Below, one piece after another: positions 36,005 through 44,602 of a stretch of DNA of 64,000 bases (the first letter of the stretch is position 1; the number at the start of each line of letters is the position of its first letter). This DNA comes from G963667675 sp965249215 (GTDB taxonomy: Bacteria; Chloroflexota; Dehalococcoidia; Lucifugimonadales; UBA3495), in NCBI GenBank assembly GCA_965249215.1, contig CBDFLN010000001.1, forward strand, positions 496,001 to 560,000. The letters run 5' to 3'. The position numbers and the translations under genes are program-made. The notes below the pieces were generated by a model. That model was not told the origin of the DNA and did no database searches. It saw nothing but the letters and a program-made list of their open reading frames with translations.

Positions 36005-37123
36005 CTAGTTCAGGTGATACACCCTGGCGGCGTTCCCGCCGGCGATTTTGGCCTTCTCTTCCTCCGTGCAGTCCGCCAGTACCTCCTCGACTATCTGGCG
36101 GCTCCGGGGGAACGTCCCCTCCGAGTGAGGATAGTCCGAGCCCCACTGCAGGTTGTCCACGCCGATGATGTGCCTGTCCCGTACGCCGGGGCCGTCTTCC
36201 TGGAACCCGAGAAACACGTTGCTGTGGAAGAAATCACTGGGAAGCACGTCTCCCTTGAACCACCCTTCCTTCACCCGTTCCCCAGACCGTTGGGCGTAGG
36301 TGTAGTCTATCCGGTCCAGGAAGTGGGGCACCCACGACAACTCGTGCTCCACCGAGCCTATTCGCAGTCCAGGGAACCTCTCGAATACTCCCCCGAAGAT
36401 CAGGTCCGCCAGGGACATCCGCGGCCAATAGTCGGCGTTGCAGATGAACGTCGGCCTGTAGTTCGCGGGGTCGGCAAATTCGCTGCTAGCCCGGTTGCTG
36501 GAAATGTGTAGCCCGATGGGCATGCCCAGCTCCTGGGCTGCAGCCCATAACGGGTCGTACTCCGGTTGGTCGTACAAATGGCTCTCGGGTGGATACACCG
36601 GTATCATCGCCCCCGTGAAGCCCATCTTGTGGCAGCGTTCCAACTCCTTCACACCCAACCCCACGTCGTCCACGTTCAGCATGGCAACGCCCTTGAGACG
36701 ATTGGGGTTGTAGCTGAAGAATTCCGCCAGCCAATCGTTGTACGTCTGGCAGATGGCCGTCAGCAGATCGGTGTCCTGCACGTTGTATAGCACGCTGCCC
36801 GTGGTGGGATAGATGATGCTCGCGTCAACCCCGTCGATGTCCAGGTCTTTCACGTGCTCCGCCGGATCGTTGCTCCCCGGACGATTGTGTTCCGTCCTCT
36901 TCACTGTCGTGCCCATTTGCCCCGGGTCTTCAAACCGGAGTCCGGCCGTGGCGCCCGCCGCAGTGCTGGCTATTTGCTGGCCCTCGCAGAACCACAGGTC
37001 CCCTTCTTCCATGCTTACGGCATGGGGCATCCGGTCCTTGAACTTCGAAGGCCCTCTACCGACCCACAGGTCTGGCGGCTCGATGACGTGGTTGTCCGAG
37101 GATATAATCCTGTAGCTGCCCAT
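36005..37123 (-). CDS. Amidohydrolase_2-family metal-dependent hydrolase, paralog 4
   Basis: The 372-residue protein begins SYRIISSDNHVIEPPDLW and has GVDASIIYPTTG, LKGVAMLNVDDVG, IGLHISSNR, VEHELSWVPHFLDRIDYTY and QWGSDYPHSEGTFPRSR. It is a close paralog of the gene at 32679. AAGGAGGT precedes ATG 37123 by 6 bp. A clear promoter lies about 120 bp upstream. It is the first gene of a two-gene operon with paralog 3 and diverges from the coxMSL-like operon, suggesting that the molybdoenzyme and the hydrolases share a catabolic role (inference). Confidence 0.89.
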   Translation of the reverse strand: MGSYRIISSDNHVIEPPDLWVGRGPSKFKDRMPHAVSMEEGDLWFCEGQQIASTAAGATAGLRFEDPGQMGTTVKRTEHNRPGSNDPAEHVKDLDIDGVDASIIYPTTGSVLYNVQDTDLLTAICQTYNDWLAEFFSYNPNRLKGVAMLNVDDVGLGVKELERCHKMGFTGAMIPVYPPESHLYDQPEYDPLWAAAQELGMPIGLHISSNRASSEFADPANYRPTFICNADYWPRMSLADLIFGGVFERFPGLRIGSVEHELSWVPHFLDRIDYTYAQRSGERVKEGWFKGDVLPSDFFHSNVFLGFQEDGPGVRDRHIIGVDNLQWGSDYPHSEGTFPRSRQIVEEVLADCTEEEKAKIAGGNAARVYHLN

Positions 37124-37244
37124 GATTGACCTCCTTACTATCCCCTGTTCTCTTTCTCAGCCGCTCCCTTCCCCGGGTATTGTCATTTTGCCAGGCCGCC
37201 GCCATCAATAGATGACGCCGCCGGGGCGTATGGTGTTGCGCGCG

Positions 37245-37273
37245 ATTATGCGGTAGCCGCCTGTGCCTGTCAA
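37245..37273 (-). promoter_or_regulatory. Sigma-70 promoter of amidohydrolases 4-3
   Basis: TTGACA at 37273-37268 and CATAAT at 37250-37245 are 17 bp apart on the minus strand, about 122 bp before the start codon. Confidence 0.75.
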
Positions 37274-37300
37274 TATTTTCTACGCAATGGCACCGTCGCC

Positions 37301-37329
37301 TTGATATTCCCCCTCAGCGGCGCGATTAT
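37301..37329 (+). promoter_or_regulatory. Probable promoter of the coxMSL-like operon
   Basis: TTGATA at 37301-37306 and GATTAT at 37324-37329 are 17 bp apart. They lie about 28 bp from the divergent amidohydrolase promoter, so one regulator could act on both. Confidence 0.5.
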
Positions 37330-37433
37330 GGGGCATCATCTCAACACCCAGGCTCTGGGATAGTGCTTAGGGGCTGGTGACGGCCCCGGTAACTACCCGA
37401 CACATCCCCGTTCGCGGAGCTTCGCAGAACCCC

Positions 37434-38342
37434 ATGAAGCCCCCCAAATTCCAATACTTCGCCCCGTCTAGCCTCAGCGAGGCTGCCCATTTGCTCCATC
37501 AACACGGCGGCGACGCCAAGGTGCTGGCCGGAGGCCAGAGCCTCATGCCCCTGTTGAGCATGCGCCTCGTTCGGCCCCAAGTAGTCGTCGACGTCAACCG
37601 CGTCTCTGAACTCCAGTACATCTCTCCTGCCCCCGGCGGCGGCCTGGCCGTAGGCGCCCTCACCCGCCAACGGGAGCTGGAGCGTTCCGCCTTGGTCAGC
37701 CAGACGGCCCCGCTGCTCGCCGCCGCCCTGCCCTTTATCGGCCACCTTCCCACCCGCAATCGCGGCACCGTCGGCGGCAGCATGGTCCACGCAGACCCGG
37801 CCGCCGAGTTGCCCGCCGTCGGCGTCACCCTCCAAGCCGAGTTCGTCCTTGCCAGCGAACACAGCCGTAGGGTGGTCCCCGCAGCGGACTTCTTCCTCGA
37901 CTACCTCACCACCGCCTTAGAACCAGACGAGCTGCTGACCGAAGTGCGGTGGCCCGCCCTAGATGGCCGCTGGGGATGGGGAATCCAGGAGGTGTGCCGC
38001 CGCGAAGGCGATTTCGCCTTGGTTGGCGCCGCCGCCTTGTTGCAGTTCGATGACGGCGACCGCTGCCTCAACGCCCGCATCACCATGTTTGGCGTTGGAG
38101 GTAAGCCCCTGCGTATGGAACGGGCCGAACAGGCCCTGGCAGGCGCCCAAATTGGCAGCCAAGGGTGCAGTCAATCCGGGGATGGCGCCGTGGCCGACGC
38201 GGCCCGCCTGGTGTCCGAAGACTTGACGCCCCAGTCAGATGTCCACGCCTCATCCCAATATCGCAAAGAAGTTGCCGGCGTTTTGGCCCGCAGGACTCTG
38301 CTGGAAGCCCTGGCCAGGGCGCAAGAGACGGCCCTCCCATGA
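37434..38342 (+). CDS. FAD-binding subunit of a molybdenum hydroxylase (CoxM-like)
   Basis: The 302-residue protein has the PCMH-type FAD fold: FQYFAPSSLSEAAHLL, AKVLAGGQSLMPLLSMRL (FAD pyrophosphate loop), and GHLPTRNRGTVGGSMVHADPA, the second flavin motif, slightly altered from the usual I-R-N-R-G-T-I-G-G-S. It passes electrons from the 2Fe-2S subunit to an acceptor. ATG 37434 begins the fold; an upstream GTG at 37377 is also open. The TGA overlaps the ATG of the small subunit (ATGA). Family members include CO dehydrogenases, carnitine/nicotine-type hydroxylases and xanthine dehydrogenases, so the substrate remains open. Confidence 0.88.
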   Translation: MKPPKFQYFAPSSLSEAAHLLHQHGGDAKVLAGGQSLMPLLSMRLVRPQVVVDVNRVSELQYISPAPGGGLAVGALTRQRELERSALVSQTAPLLAAALPFIGHLPTRNRGTVGGSMVHADPAAELPAVGVTLQAEFVLASEHSRRVVPAADFFLDYLTTALEPDELLTEVRWPALDGRWGWGIQEVCRREGDFALVGAAALLQFDDGDRCLNARITMFGVGGKPLRMERAEQALAGAQIGSQGCSQSGDGAVADAARLVSEDLTPQSDVHASSQYRKEVAGVLARRTLLEALARAQETALP

Positions 38343-38815
38343 GCGAATCGCTCCAAATAACCGTCACCGTCAATGGCCAGGAATACCAGCGCACTGTGGA
38401 GCCCAGGTTGACCCTCGCCGACTTCCTCCGGGAGGACCTGTGCCTGACTGGCACCCACCTGGGATGCGAGCACGGCATTTGCGGCGCCTGCACCGTGCTC
38501 CTCGACGGCGACGCCGTCCGCTCCTGCCTCATGCTTGCCGTCCAGGCCGATGGAGCGGAACTTACCACCGTAGAGGGCCTGTCCCCCGGCGGCCGCCTGA
38601 CCCCCCTTCAAAAAGCCTTCCATGACAATGGCGCCCTCCAGTGCGGCTTTTGCACCCCGGGGTTCCTCATGACCGCCACTGCCTTCCTCCGGGAAACTTC
38701 TGAACCCACCGAGGCCCAGGTCCGGGACGCCATATCCGGCAACATCTGCCGTTGCACCGGCTACGTCGCCATCGTCCAGGCCATCCTCGAAGCAAGCCGG
38801 GAAAATCTCGGGTAA
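38339..38815 (+). CDS. 2Fe-2S subunit of a molybdenum hydroxylase (CoxS-like)
   Basis: The 158-residue protein has a plant-type ferredoxin domain (GTHLGCEHGICGACTVLLDG with a fourth Cys in AVRSC). A helical all-alpha 2Fe-2S domain follows (LQCGFCTPGFLMT and GNICRCTGYVAIVQAI). All eight cluster cysteines are present. It relays electrons from the molybdenum site to the flavin subunit. ATG 38339 overlaps the upstream stop and is followed 14 bp after its own stop by the large subunit. Confidence 0.92.
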   Translation: MSESLQITVTVNGQEYQRTVEPRLTLADFLREDLCLTGTHLGCEHGICGACTVLLDGDAVRSCLMLAVQADGAELTTVEGLSPGGRLTPLQKAFHDNGALQCGFCTPGFLMTATAFLRETSEPTEAQVRDAISGNICRCTGYVAIVQAILEASRENLG

Positions 38816-38829
38816 GGGGGTATCCAAAA

Positions 38830-41151
38830 GTGGCCCGGAATTACATAGGCTCCCCCGTCAAGCGAAAAGAAGATGCACGGTTCCTGACCGGAACGGCCCA
38901 GTACGTCGCCGACGTTAAGCTCCCCGGCATGCTCCACGCCGCCGTCCTGCGCAGCCCCCACGCCCACGCCAAGATCACTGCCATAGACGCCTCAGAGGCC
39001 CTAGAACTCCCCGGCGTCCACGGCGTATACACCTTCGACGACATAGCTCCCCTGGCCAAGCCCATTCCCGTAAGGGTGTTCCATCTGCCCGGTCTGGAAG
39101 ACTTTCTCCAGCACCACCTGGCCGGCGACAAGGTGCGCTACGTGGGCGAGCCGGTGGCGGTCGTAGTGGCCGAAAGCCGCTACCTGGCCGAGGATGCCCT
39201 CGAGGCCATCCAAGTCGACTACGAACCGTTGCCAGCGGTCACCGGCGTCCGTCAATCTTTGGAAGACCGCATTCTGCTCCACGAGCAAAACGGCTCCAAT
39301 CTCGCCGGTCATGCCGTCGTCAGCTTCGGCGACATTGACGCAGTCTTCCTCAACGCCGATTACACCCGTAAAGAGGAGTTCAGTACCCACCGCCACACCG
39401 GCAATCCCTTGGAGACCCGCGGCTTGGTGGCGGACTATAACGCCCAGACCGGCGACCTCACTGTGTGGGGCCCAACCAAAGTCCCCCACACAGTCAAAAA
39501 TGTCCTGGTAGACCAGCTTGGTCTCTCCGCAGACCGCGTCCACCTCATCGAACCCGACGTAGGCGGCGGATTCGGCATCCGGGGTGAATTCTATCCCGAG
39601 GACTTCCTCATTCCCTTCGCCGCCATGCGCTTGGGCAGGCCCGTGAAGTGGATTGAAGACCGGCTGGAACACCTGATATCTGCCAACCACTCCCGCGAGC
39701 TTCTCTGCGAAGTCGAAATCGCCGCCAACAACGACGGAACGTTGCTCGGCCTCCGGGCAGACATTTACGGCGACATGGGCGGCTACGTGCGCACCCACGG
39801 CGCCGTGGTCCCAGCCCTGGCCGCCGGCCTGTTGATAGGCCCCTACCATGTCCCCGCCTTCCAGGCCGCCGTAAACTGCGTGATGACCAACAAGGTCGGT
39901 ACAGGCACCTACCGTGGCCCCGGCCTCTACGAGGGGTGCTTCATCCGCGAGCGGCTCATGGACCTAGTCGCCGGAGACCTGGGTTTGGACCCCCTCGAAC
40001 TCCGCCGCCGGAACCTCATTCAGCCCTCCGAGATGCCCTTTACCGTAGGCCCCACCCGCATCGACGGCGTAATCACCGTCTACGACAGTGGCGACTATCC
40101 CTCGGCCCTCGACCGTATGCTTCAAGAATTGGACTACGACAATCTGGCTCCCCTCCAGGGTCAAGTCCGGGACGGCAAGTACCATGGCGTCGGCATCGCC
40201 TGCTACGTCGAGCCCACTGGCTTTGGCCCCTACGAGGGCGCCCGGCTTGTTGTTAGCGACGCTGCCCAAATTGACCTCTACCTGGGCATCACCTCCTTGG
40301 GACAGGGCCACGAGACCGTCATGGCCCAGATATGCGCCGACAACCTCGACGTGCCCATAGAGAGCATCCAAGTCTTTCACGGCGACACCGATTATCTACC
40401 CCGCAGCGTCGGCACCTTTGGCAGCCGCGGCACTGTAATGGCGGGGAATGCCATCCTCCTCGCCTGCAACTCCCTCAAGGACCGTATCCTCGACGTCGCC
40501 GCCGGATACCTCGATACCGAATCGTCCAGCCTCGAATTTCGCAGCGGCGCGGTGTACCGCCTGGGGCAGACGGGGGAAGAACCCGCATTGGCCTTGGCGG
40601 AGGTTGTCCGCCTCGCCCAGTCCGGCCAAAGCGAAGACGGGACCGCCGGGCTGGACGTCACCGAGTACTTCAGGATGGGCGACCGGACCTATTCATACGG
40701 CGCCCACGGTGCTCACGTCGCCGTCGACCCGGAAACCGGCAAACTGGACATCCTGAAATACGTGGTCGTGGAAGACGTGGGACGCTGCATCAACCCCCTC
40801 ACCATGCACGGCCAGTCCATAGGAGGAGCAGCCCAGGGCATCGGCGGCACCATCCTCGAGGAGCTGGTCTACGACGAGGACGGCCAGTTACTCACCGGCA
40901 CCCTCATGGACTACCTCCTCCCCACCAGCCGCGACATCCCCAACATCGAAAGCGTAATCCTCGAAGAAGCCCCGTCTCCCCTCAACCCCCTTGGCGTCAA
41001 GGGAGCGGGCGAGGGCTCCATACTGGCCACCGGCGCTGCCCTGTCCAACGCCGTCTCCCACGCCTTGCGCTCCTTCCAAGTCAACGTAACCCAACTCCCC
41101 CTCAGCCCCAGCCGCATCCGCGACCTCATCAGGAACACCCCGCCTCCCTAA
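38830..41151 (+). CDS. Molybdopterin-binding large subunit (CoxL/XdhB-like)
   Basis: The 773-residue protein begins VARNYIGSPVKRKEDARFLTG, typical of the family, with the MCD-binding blocks DVGGGFGIRGEFYPED and FGSRGTVMAGNA and the catalytic Glu in GVKGAGEGS near residue 726. The active-site loop reads GTYRGPGLYEG near residue 360. It therefore lacks the AYxCSFR signature of form I CO dehydrogenase and falls with the broader form II or other hydroxylases. GTG 38830 follows AAGGGGGT; an open extension to 38752 overlaps the small subunit. It probably hydroxylates an organic substrate; CO oxidation is less likely. Confidence 0.9.
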   Translation: MARNYIGSPVKRKEDARFLTGTAQYVADVKLPGMLHAAVLRSPHAHAKITAIDASEALELPGVHGVYTFDDIAPLAKPIPVRVFHLPGLEDFLQHHLAGDKVRYVGEPVAVVVAESRYLAEDALEAIQVDYEPLPAVTGVRQSLEDRILLHEQNGSNLAGHAVVSFGDIDAVFLNADYTRKEEFSTHRHTGNPLETRGLVADYNAQTGDLTVWGPTKVPHTVKNVLVDQLGLSADRVHLIEPDVGGGFGIRGEFYPEDFLIPFAAMRLGRPVKWIEDRLEHLISANHSRELLCEVEIAANNDGTLLGLRADIYGDMGGYVRTHGAVVPALAAGLLIGPYHVPAFQAAVNCVMTNKVGTGTYRGPGLYEGCFIRERLMDLVAGDLGLDPLELRRRNLIQPSEMPFTVGPTRIDGVITVYDSGDYPSALDRMLQELDYDNLAPLQGQVRDGKYHGVGIACYVEPTGFGPYEGARLVVSDAAQIDLYLGITSLGQGHETVMAQICADNLDVPIESIQVFHGDTDYLPRSVGTFGSRGTVMAGNAILLACNSLKDRILDVAAGYLDTESSSLEFRSGAVYRLGQTGEEPALALAEVVRLAQSGQSEDGTAGLDVTEYFRMGDRTYSYGAHGAHVAVDPETGKLDILKYVVVEDVGRCINPLTMHGQSIGGAAQGIGGTILEELVYDEDGQLLTGTLMDYLLPTSRDIPNIESVILEEAPSPLNPLGVKGAGEGSILATGAALSNAVSHALRSFQVNVTQLPLSPSRIRDLIRNTPPP

Positions 41152-42650
41152 CGCCCGCCCCCTACCCGCCATCCCCGCCCCCAACCCGTCATTCCCGCGA
41201 AAGCGGGAATCTCGCGCCCCCGGTTGAAGACCACCAACCAGCCCCCCAACACCCTACCCAACCAACCATGTAGGGGCGAAACATCTCTCGCCCCTACGCG
41301 CACCCAACCAGCCCGTTCGCCTTGAGGGAAATCGAAGGGCGACCGGCGGACCCAACCAGTCATCCCCGCCCCCAACCCGTCATTCTCGCGAAAGCGGGAA
41401 TCTCGCCCCCCCGTTGAAGACCACCAACCAAGCCCCCCAACACCCTACCCAACCAACCATGTAGGGGCGAAACATCTTTCGCCCTTTCACGCACCCAACC
41501 ACCCCGTTCGTCCTAAGAGAAATCGAAGGGCGACCGGCGCCCCCAACCAGTCATCCCCGCCCCCAACCCGTCATTCTCGCGAAAGCGGGAATCTCGCCCC
41601 CCGGTTGAAGACCACCAACCAGCCCCCCAACACCCTACTCAACCAACCATGTAGGGGCGAAAGATGTTTCGCCCTTTCACGCACCCAACCACCCCGTTCG
41701 TCCTGAGGGAAATCGAAGGGCGACCGGCGGACCCAACCCGTCATTCTCGCGAAAGCGGGAATCTCGCGCCCCCGGTTGAAGACCACCAACCAGCCCCCCA
41801 ACACCCTACCCAACCAACCATGTAGGGGTGAAGGATGTTTCGCCCCTTCACGCACCCAACCACCCCGTTCGCCCTGGGGGAAATCGAAGGGCGACCGGCG
41901 CGCCCAACCCGTCATTCTCGCGAAAGCGGGAATCTCGCCCCCGGTTGAAGACCACCAACCAGCCCCCCAACACCCTACCCAACCAACCATGAAGGGGCGA
42001 AAGATGTTTCGCCCCTACGCGCACCCAACCACCCCGTTCGCCCTGAGGGAAATCGAAGGGCGACCGGCGCGCCCAACCCGCCATCCCCGCCCCCAACCTG
42101 TCATTCCCGCTTTCGCGGGAATCTCGCCCCCCGCTTGAAGACCACCAACCAGCCCCCCAACACCCTACCCAACCAACCATGTAGGGGCGAAAGATGTTTC
42201 GCCCCTACGCGCACCCAACCACCCCGTTCGTCCTGAGGGAAATCGAAGGGCGACGGGACGCGCCCAACCAGCCATCCCCGCCCCCAACCTGTCATTCCCG
42301 CTTTCGCGGGAATCTCGCCCCCCGGTTGAAGACCACCAACCAAGCCCCCCAACACCCTACCCATCCAACCATGTAGGGGCGAAAGATGTTTCGCCCTTTC
42401 ACGCACCCAACCACCCCGTTCGTCCTGAGGAAAATCGAAGGGCGACCGGGCGCGCCACCCCGTCATTCCCGCCCCCAACCCGTCATTCTCGCGAAAGCGG
42501 GAATCTCGCGCCCCCGGTTGAAGACCACCAACCAGCCCCCCAACAACACCCACCAGGCGCCGCAACCCCCGCGCGCCAACCATTCTTGACAGGATGAACT
42601 CCAATAAATAGGCTAAAAGCAGGCCCAACACGGTCTGCCAATCCAACCCA
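41152..42650. repeat. Composite tandem array, 8 units of about 169-192 bp
   Basis: GTTGAAGACCACCAAC recurs at 41223, 41413, 41604, 41775, 41944, 42133 (one change), 42325 and 42517. Each unit joins three modules. The first is the palindrome GTCATTC(C/T)CGC-gaaa-GCGGGAATC, the second GTAGGGGCGAAA(C/G)AT-CTTTCGCCC, the third CCGTTCGTCCTGAGGGAAAT or a close variant followed by CGAAGGGCGACC. Frames through the array on both strands translate the repeat and are not genes. Confidence 0.95.
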
Positions 42651-42682
42651 GTCCACAGGCCGGCGGCAACAAGGAGACTACC

Positions 42683-43027
42683 ATGGCAATTAAGGTCCTC
42701 ATCGAACGGAAGGTAAAAGCCGGCTATGAAGTACTGGTTTGGAGCATGCTCCGCGATTTGCGCAGCCAGACCGTCAGGCGGCAGGGCTACCTCTACGGCG
42801 AGACCTGGCGGTCGCTGGACAACCCCAGGATCTTCCTGGTATCCAGCACCTGGGGCAGCCGGGAATATTGGGAAGCATGGTCCAACGACGAGTACCGCAA
42901 ACAGGTCGAGCTAAGAATCAGCGCCTTCCTCAGAAAGCCCACCACCATCAGGGTATTCGAGGAACTTACCACCCTCCCGGCTCCGATGTATCCAACGTCC
43001 GGCGGCAGAAGAGGCGCCGCATGCTGA
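42683..43027 (+). CDS. ABM-superfamily small protein
   Basis: The 114-residue protein fits the dimeric alpha/beta barrel of antibiotic-biosynthesis-monooxygenase-like proteins: KVLIERKVKAGYEVLVWSML, QGYLYGETWRSLDNPRIFLV and STWGSREYWEAWSNDEYRKQ. Members include monooxygenases and heme-degrading enzymes; no catalytic residue identifies the activity here. AGGAG lies 7 bp before the ATG. It is followed by a stand-alone Lrp-type ligand domain and bacterioferritin, so an iron or redox context is possible. Confidence 0.75.
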   Translation: MAIKVLIERKVKAGYEVLVWSMLRDLRSQTVRRQGYLYGETWRSLDNPRIFLVSSTWGSREYWEAWSNDEYRKQVELRISAFLRKPTTIRVFEELTTLPAPMYPTSGGRRGAAC

Positions 43028-43045
43028 TTGACGGGAGCTGAGACC

Positions 43046-43273
43046 ATGGCTGTTAACTCCTATATACTCATAAACGTCGAACCGGCCAGGACCCGGTCGG
43101 TGCTCGAGCAGCTCCAGACTATCCCAGGAGCCGTGGTCCACGAGGTCTTGGGGCCCTACGACATCGTCGTCGACCTGGAGTCCGACACCCAGGAGGACGC
43201 CACCGCAATCCTCCGCAACAAAATCAGGCCTATACACGGCGTCACAAATACCGTAACCTGTGTATGTATCTAG
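43046..43273 (+). CDS. Stand-alone Lrp/AsnC ligand-binding (RAM) domain protein
   Basis: The 75-residue protein (AVNSYILINVEPARTRSVLE, GPYDIVVDLESDTQED and a terminal TNTVTC) matches the regulatory domain of Lrp/AsnC proteins without a DNA-binding helix-turn-helix. Such domains oligomerise and bind small ligands such as amino acids. The start at 43046 has GGGAGC upstream and is preferred over an in-frame ATG at 43028. It lies 18 bp after the ABM gene and 34 bp before bacterioferritin. Confidence 0.78.
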   Translation: MAVNSYILINVEPARTRSVLEQLQTIPGAVVHEVLGPYDIVVDLESDTQEDATAILRNKIRPIHGVTNTVTCVCI

Positions 43274-43307
43274 GATCGCAATTGGTCAATCACGGACGAG
43301 GTGAGCA

Positions 43308-43799
43308 ATGAAGGGCAACCAAGAGGTCATCGACGCACTTAACGCGGCTTTGCTCCTGGAGCTTACCGCCATCAACGTCTACTTCGTTCAGGCGAAGATG
43401 TGCAACAAGTGGGGTTATCTCAAGCTCGGCGCCCAGCAGCACCGGGAGTCCATCGAGGAGATGCACCACGCCGAAGCGGAGATCAAGCGAATCCTGTTCC
43501 TTGACGGAACTCCCGTCGCCCGCACCGAACAAATCCACATAGGGGCCAACGTCCAGGACATGTTTGAAGCCAACCTTGCATTGGAAATGCGGGGAGTGGA
43601 AGCCTACAACCAAGGCATCGCTACCTGCCTAAGGGTCGGCGATGCCGGCAGTAGAGAAGTCTTGGAGCACATCCTCATCGAGACCGAGCAGCACGTCGAA
43701 TGGCTGGAATCCCAGCTCCACATCATCAACGAGATAGGTCTCGACAACTACCTCGCCGACCAGATCGGCGCGGAAGAAGAGGGAGAAGAAGCCTCCTAG
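43308..43799 (+). CDS. bfr: Bacterioferritin
   Basis: The 163-residue four-helix protein begins MKGNQEVIDALNAALLLELT and aligns throughout with Bfr. By E. coli numbering the ferroxidase ligands Glu18, Glu51, His54, Glu94 and His130 are present, as is the heme ligand Met52 (EEMHHAE). The position of Glu127 is Thr (IETEQHVEW instead of RDEEGHIDW), which may weaken the second iron site. It stores iron in a 24-mer. GAGGTGAGCA precedes the ATG. It ends 4 bp inside the convergent DtxR-family gene, whose product probably senses the same metal. Confidence 0.9.
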   Translation: MKGNQEVIDALNAALLLELTAINVYFVQAKMCNKWGYLKLGAQQHRESIEEMHHAEAEIKRILFLDGTPVARTEQIHIGANVQDMFEANLALEMRGVEAYNQGIATCLRVGDAGSREVLEHILIETEQHVEWLESQLHIINEIGLDNYLADQIGAEEEGEEAS

Positions 43800-44602
43800 T
43801 CGGCGGCAGCCGCGGCCTCCTGCGTCACTTCCTGAGCGGCCTTTTGACCGGCTTTTTGAATAGAAGGCCGCACCAATATCTTCTTCGCCACGTTGTATCC
43901 AACCGAAACCTCTTCCGTCGCCGTGGCGATTTTGAACACCCCCAGGTGCGGCGCCGCCTGCGCTACCGTTACCTCCCGGTCCGGGATGATCTGAGACTCA
44001 ACCAGGAATTGCAGCAAGTCTATGTCGTCCTCCGGCACCCGGTCTACGACGTAGGTCCCGCCCTCTTTCGCCAGGTCCAACGCCATCCGGTCCCCCGGCC
44101 GGTCGTCCTCCGCCATGCCGGGAATCGGCCGCCCAAACGGCGACCTCTTTGGCCGCCCCAGCCGCTCTATCAACCGTTCTTGAAACTCCGGCGACATCCC
44201 ATGCTCCAGCCGGTGCGCCTCCATGTGGGCCCGGTATAGGTCCATCCCTATCAACCGCACCACCAGCCACTCCGCCAGCCGGTGCCGCCTCGCCATGTCC
44301 TCCCCTATCTGCAGGCCGTACTCCGTTAGCTGCACCCGCTTGTCCCCGTCGATCTTCACCAAACCCTGCTTCTGCATCCGCCGGATCATCCCCGCCACCG
44401 ATGGCACCGAGGTGCCCAGGCTCTCCGTCGCCGGAAGTTGCCTCAGATAGTCTGTCAATTGCGTAATCGTCGGGTATTCCAGGTCCTCCCGCATCTTGTA
44501 TAGGCACAACAGGTAGTTCTCCGTCGTCTGCGATAGCCGCTCCGCTACGAGATTTGGCGTTTCAGCCCGCTGCTTCCTGCCGCTTTTCGTCGCCGTAACC
44601 AC
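43796..44602 (-). CDS. DtxR/MntR-family metalloregulator
   Basis: The 268-residue protein has an N-terminal winged helix (TTENYLLCLYKMREDLEYPT, LGTSVPSVAGMIRRMQKQGL), the dimerisation and metal-binding domain (GEDMARRHRLAEWLVVRLIG, EAHRLEHGMSPEF with H-x-x-E-H ligands), and a FeoA/SH3-like C-terminal domain, followed by an Ala/Gln-rich tail. It should repress iron or manganese genes when metal is bound. The GTG start at 44602 has GGGAGGG just upstream. It converges on bacterioferritin with a 4-bp overlap. Confidence 0.88.
   Translation of the reverse strand: MVTATKSGRKQRAETPNLVAERLSQTTENYLLCLYKMREDLEYPTITQLTDYLRQLPATESLGTSVPSVAGMIRRMQKQGLVKIDGDKRVQLTEYGLQIGEDMARRHRLAEWLVVRLIGMDLYRAHMEAHRLEHGMSPEFQERLIERLGRPKRSPFGRPIPGMAEDDRPGDRMALDLAKEGGTYVVDRVPEDDIDLLQFLVESQIIPDREVTVAQAAPHLGVFKIATATEEVSVGYNVAKKILVRPSIQKAGQKAAQEVTQEAAAAAD

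Noticed and set aside
41152..42646. Frames on both strands in the composite array, e.g. 181 codons at 42101
   Set aside because: They translate REP-like DNA (DSRFRENDG-type peptides) seen at many intergenic sites.
41152..42650. CRISPR or integron attC array
   Set aside because: Units are about 190 bp with no unique spacers, cassette genes or integrase.
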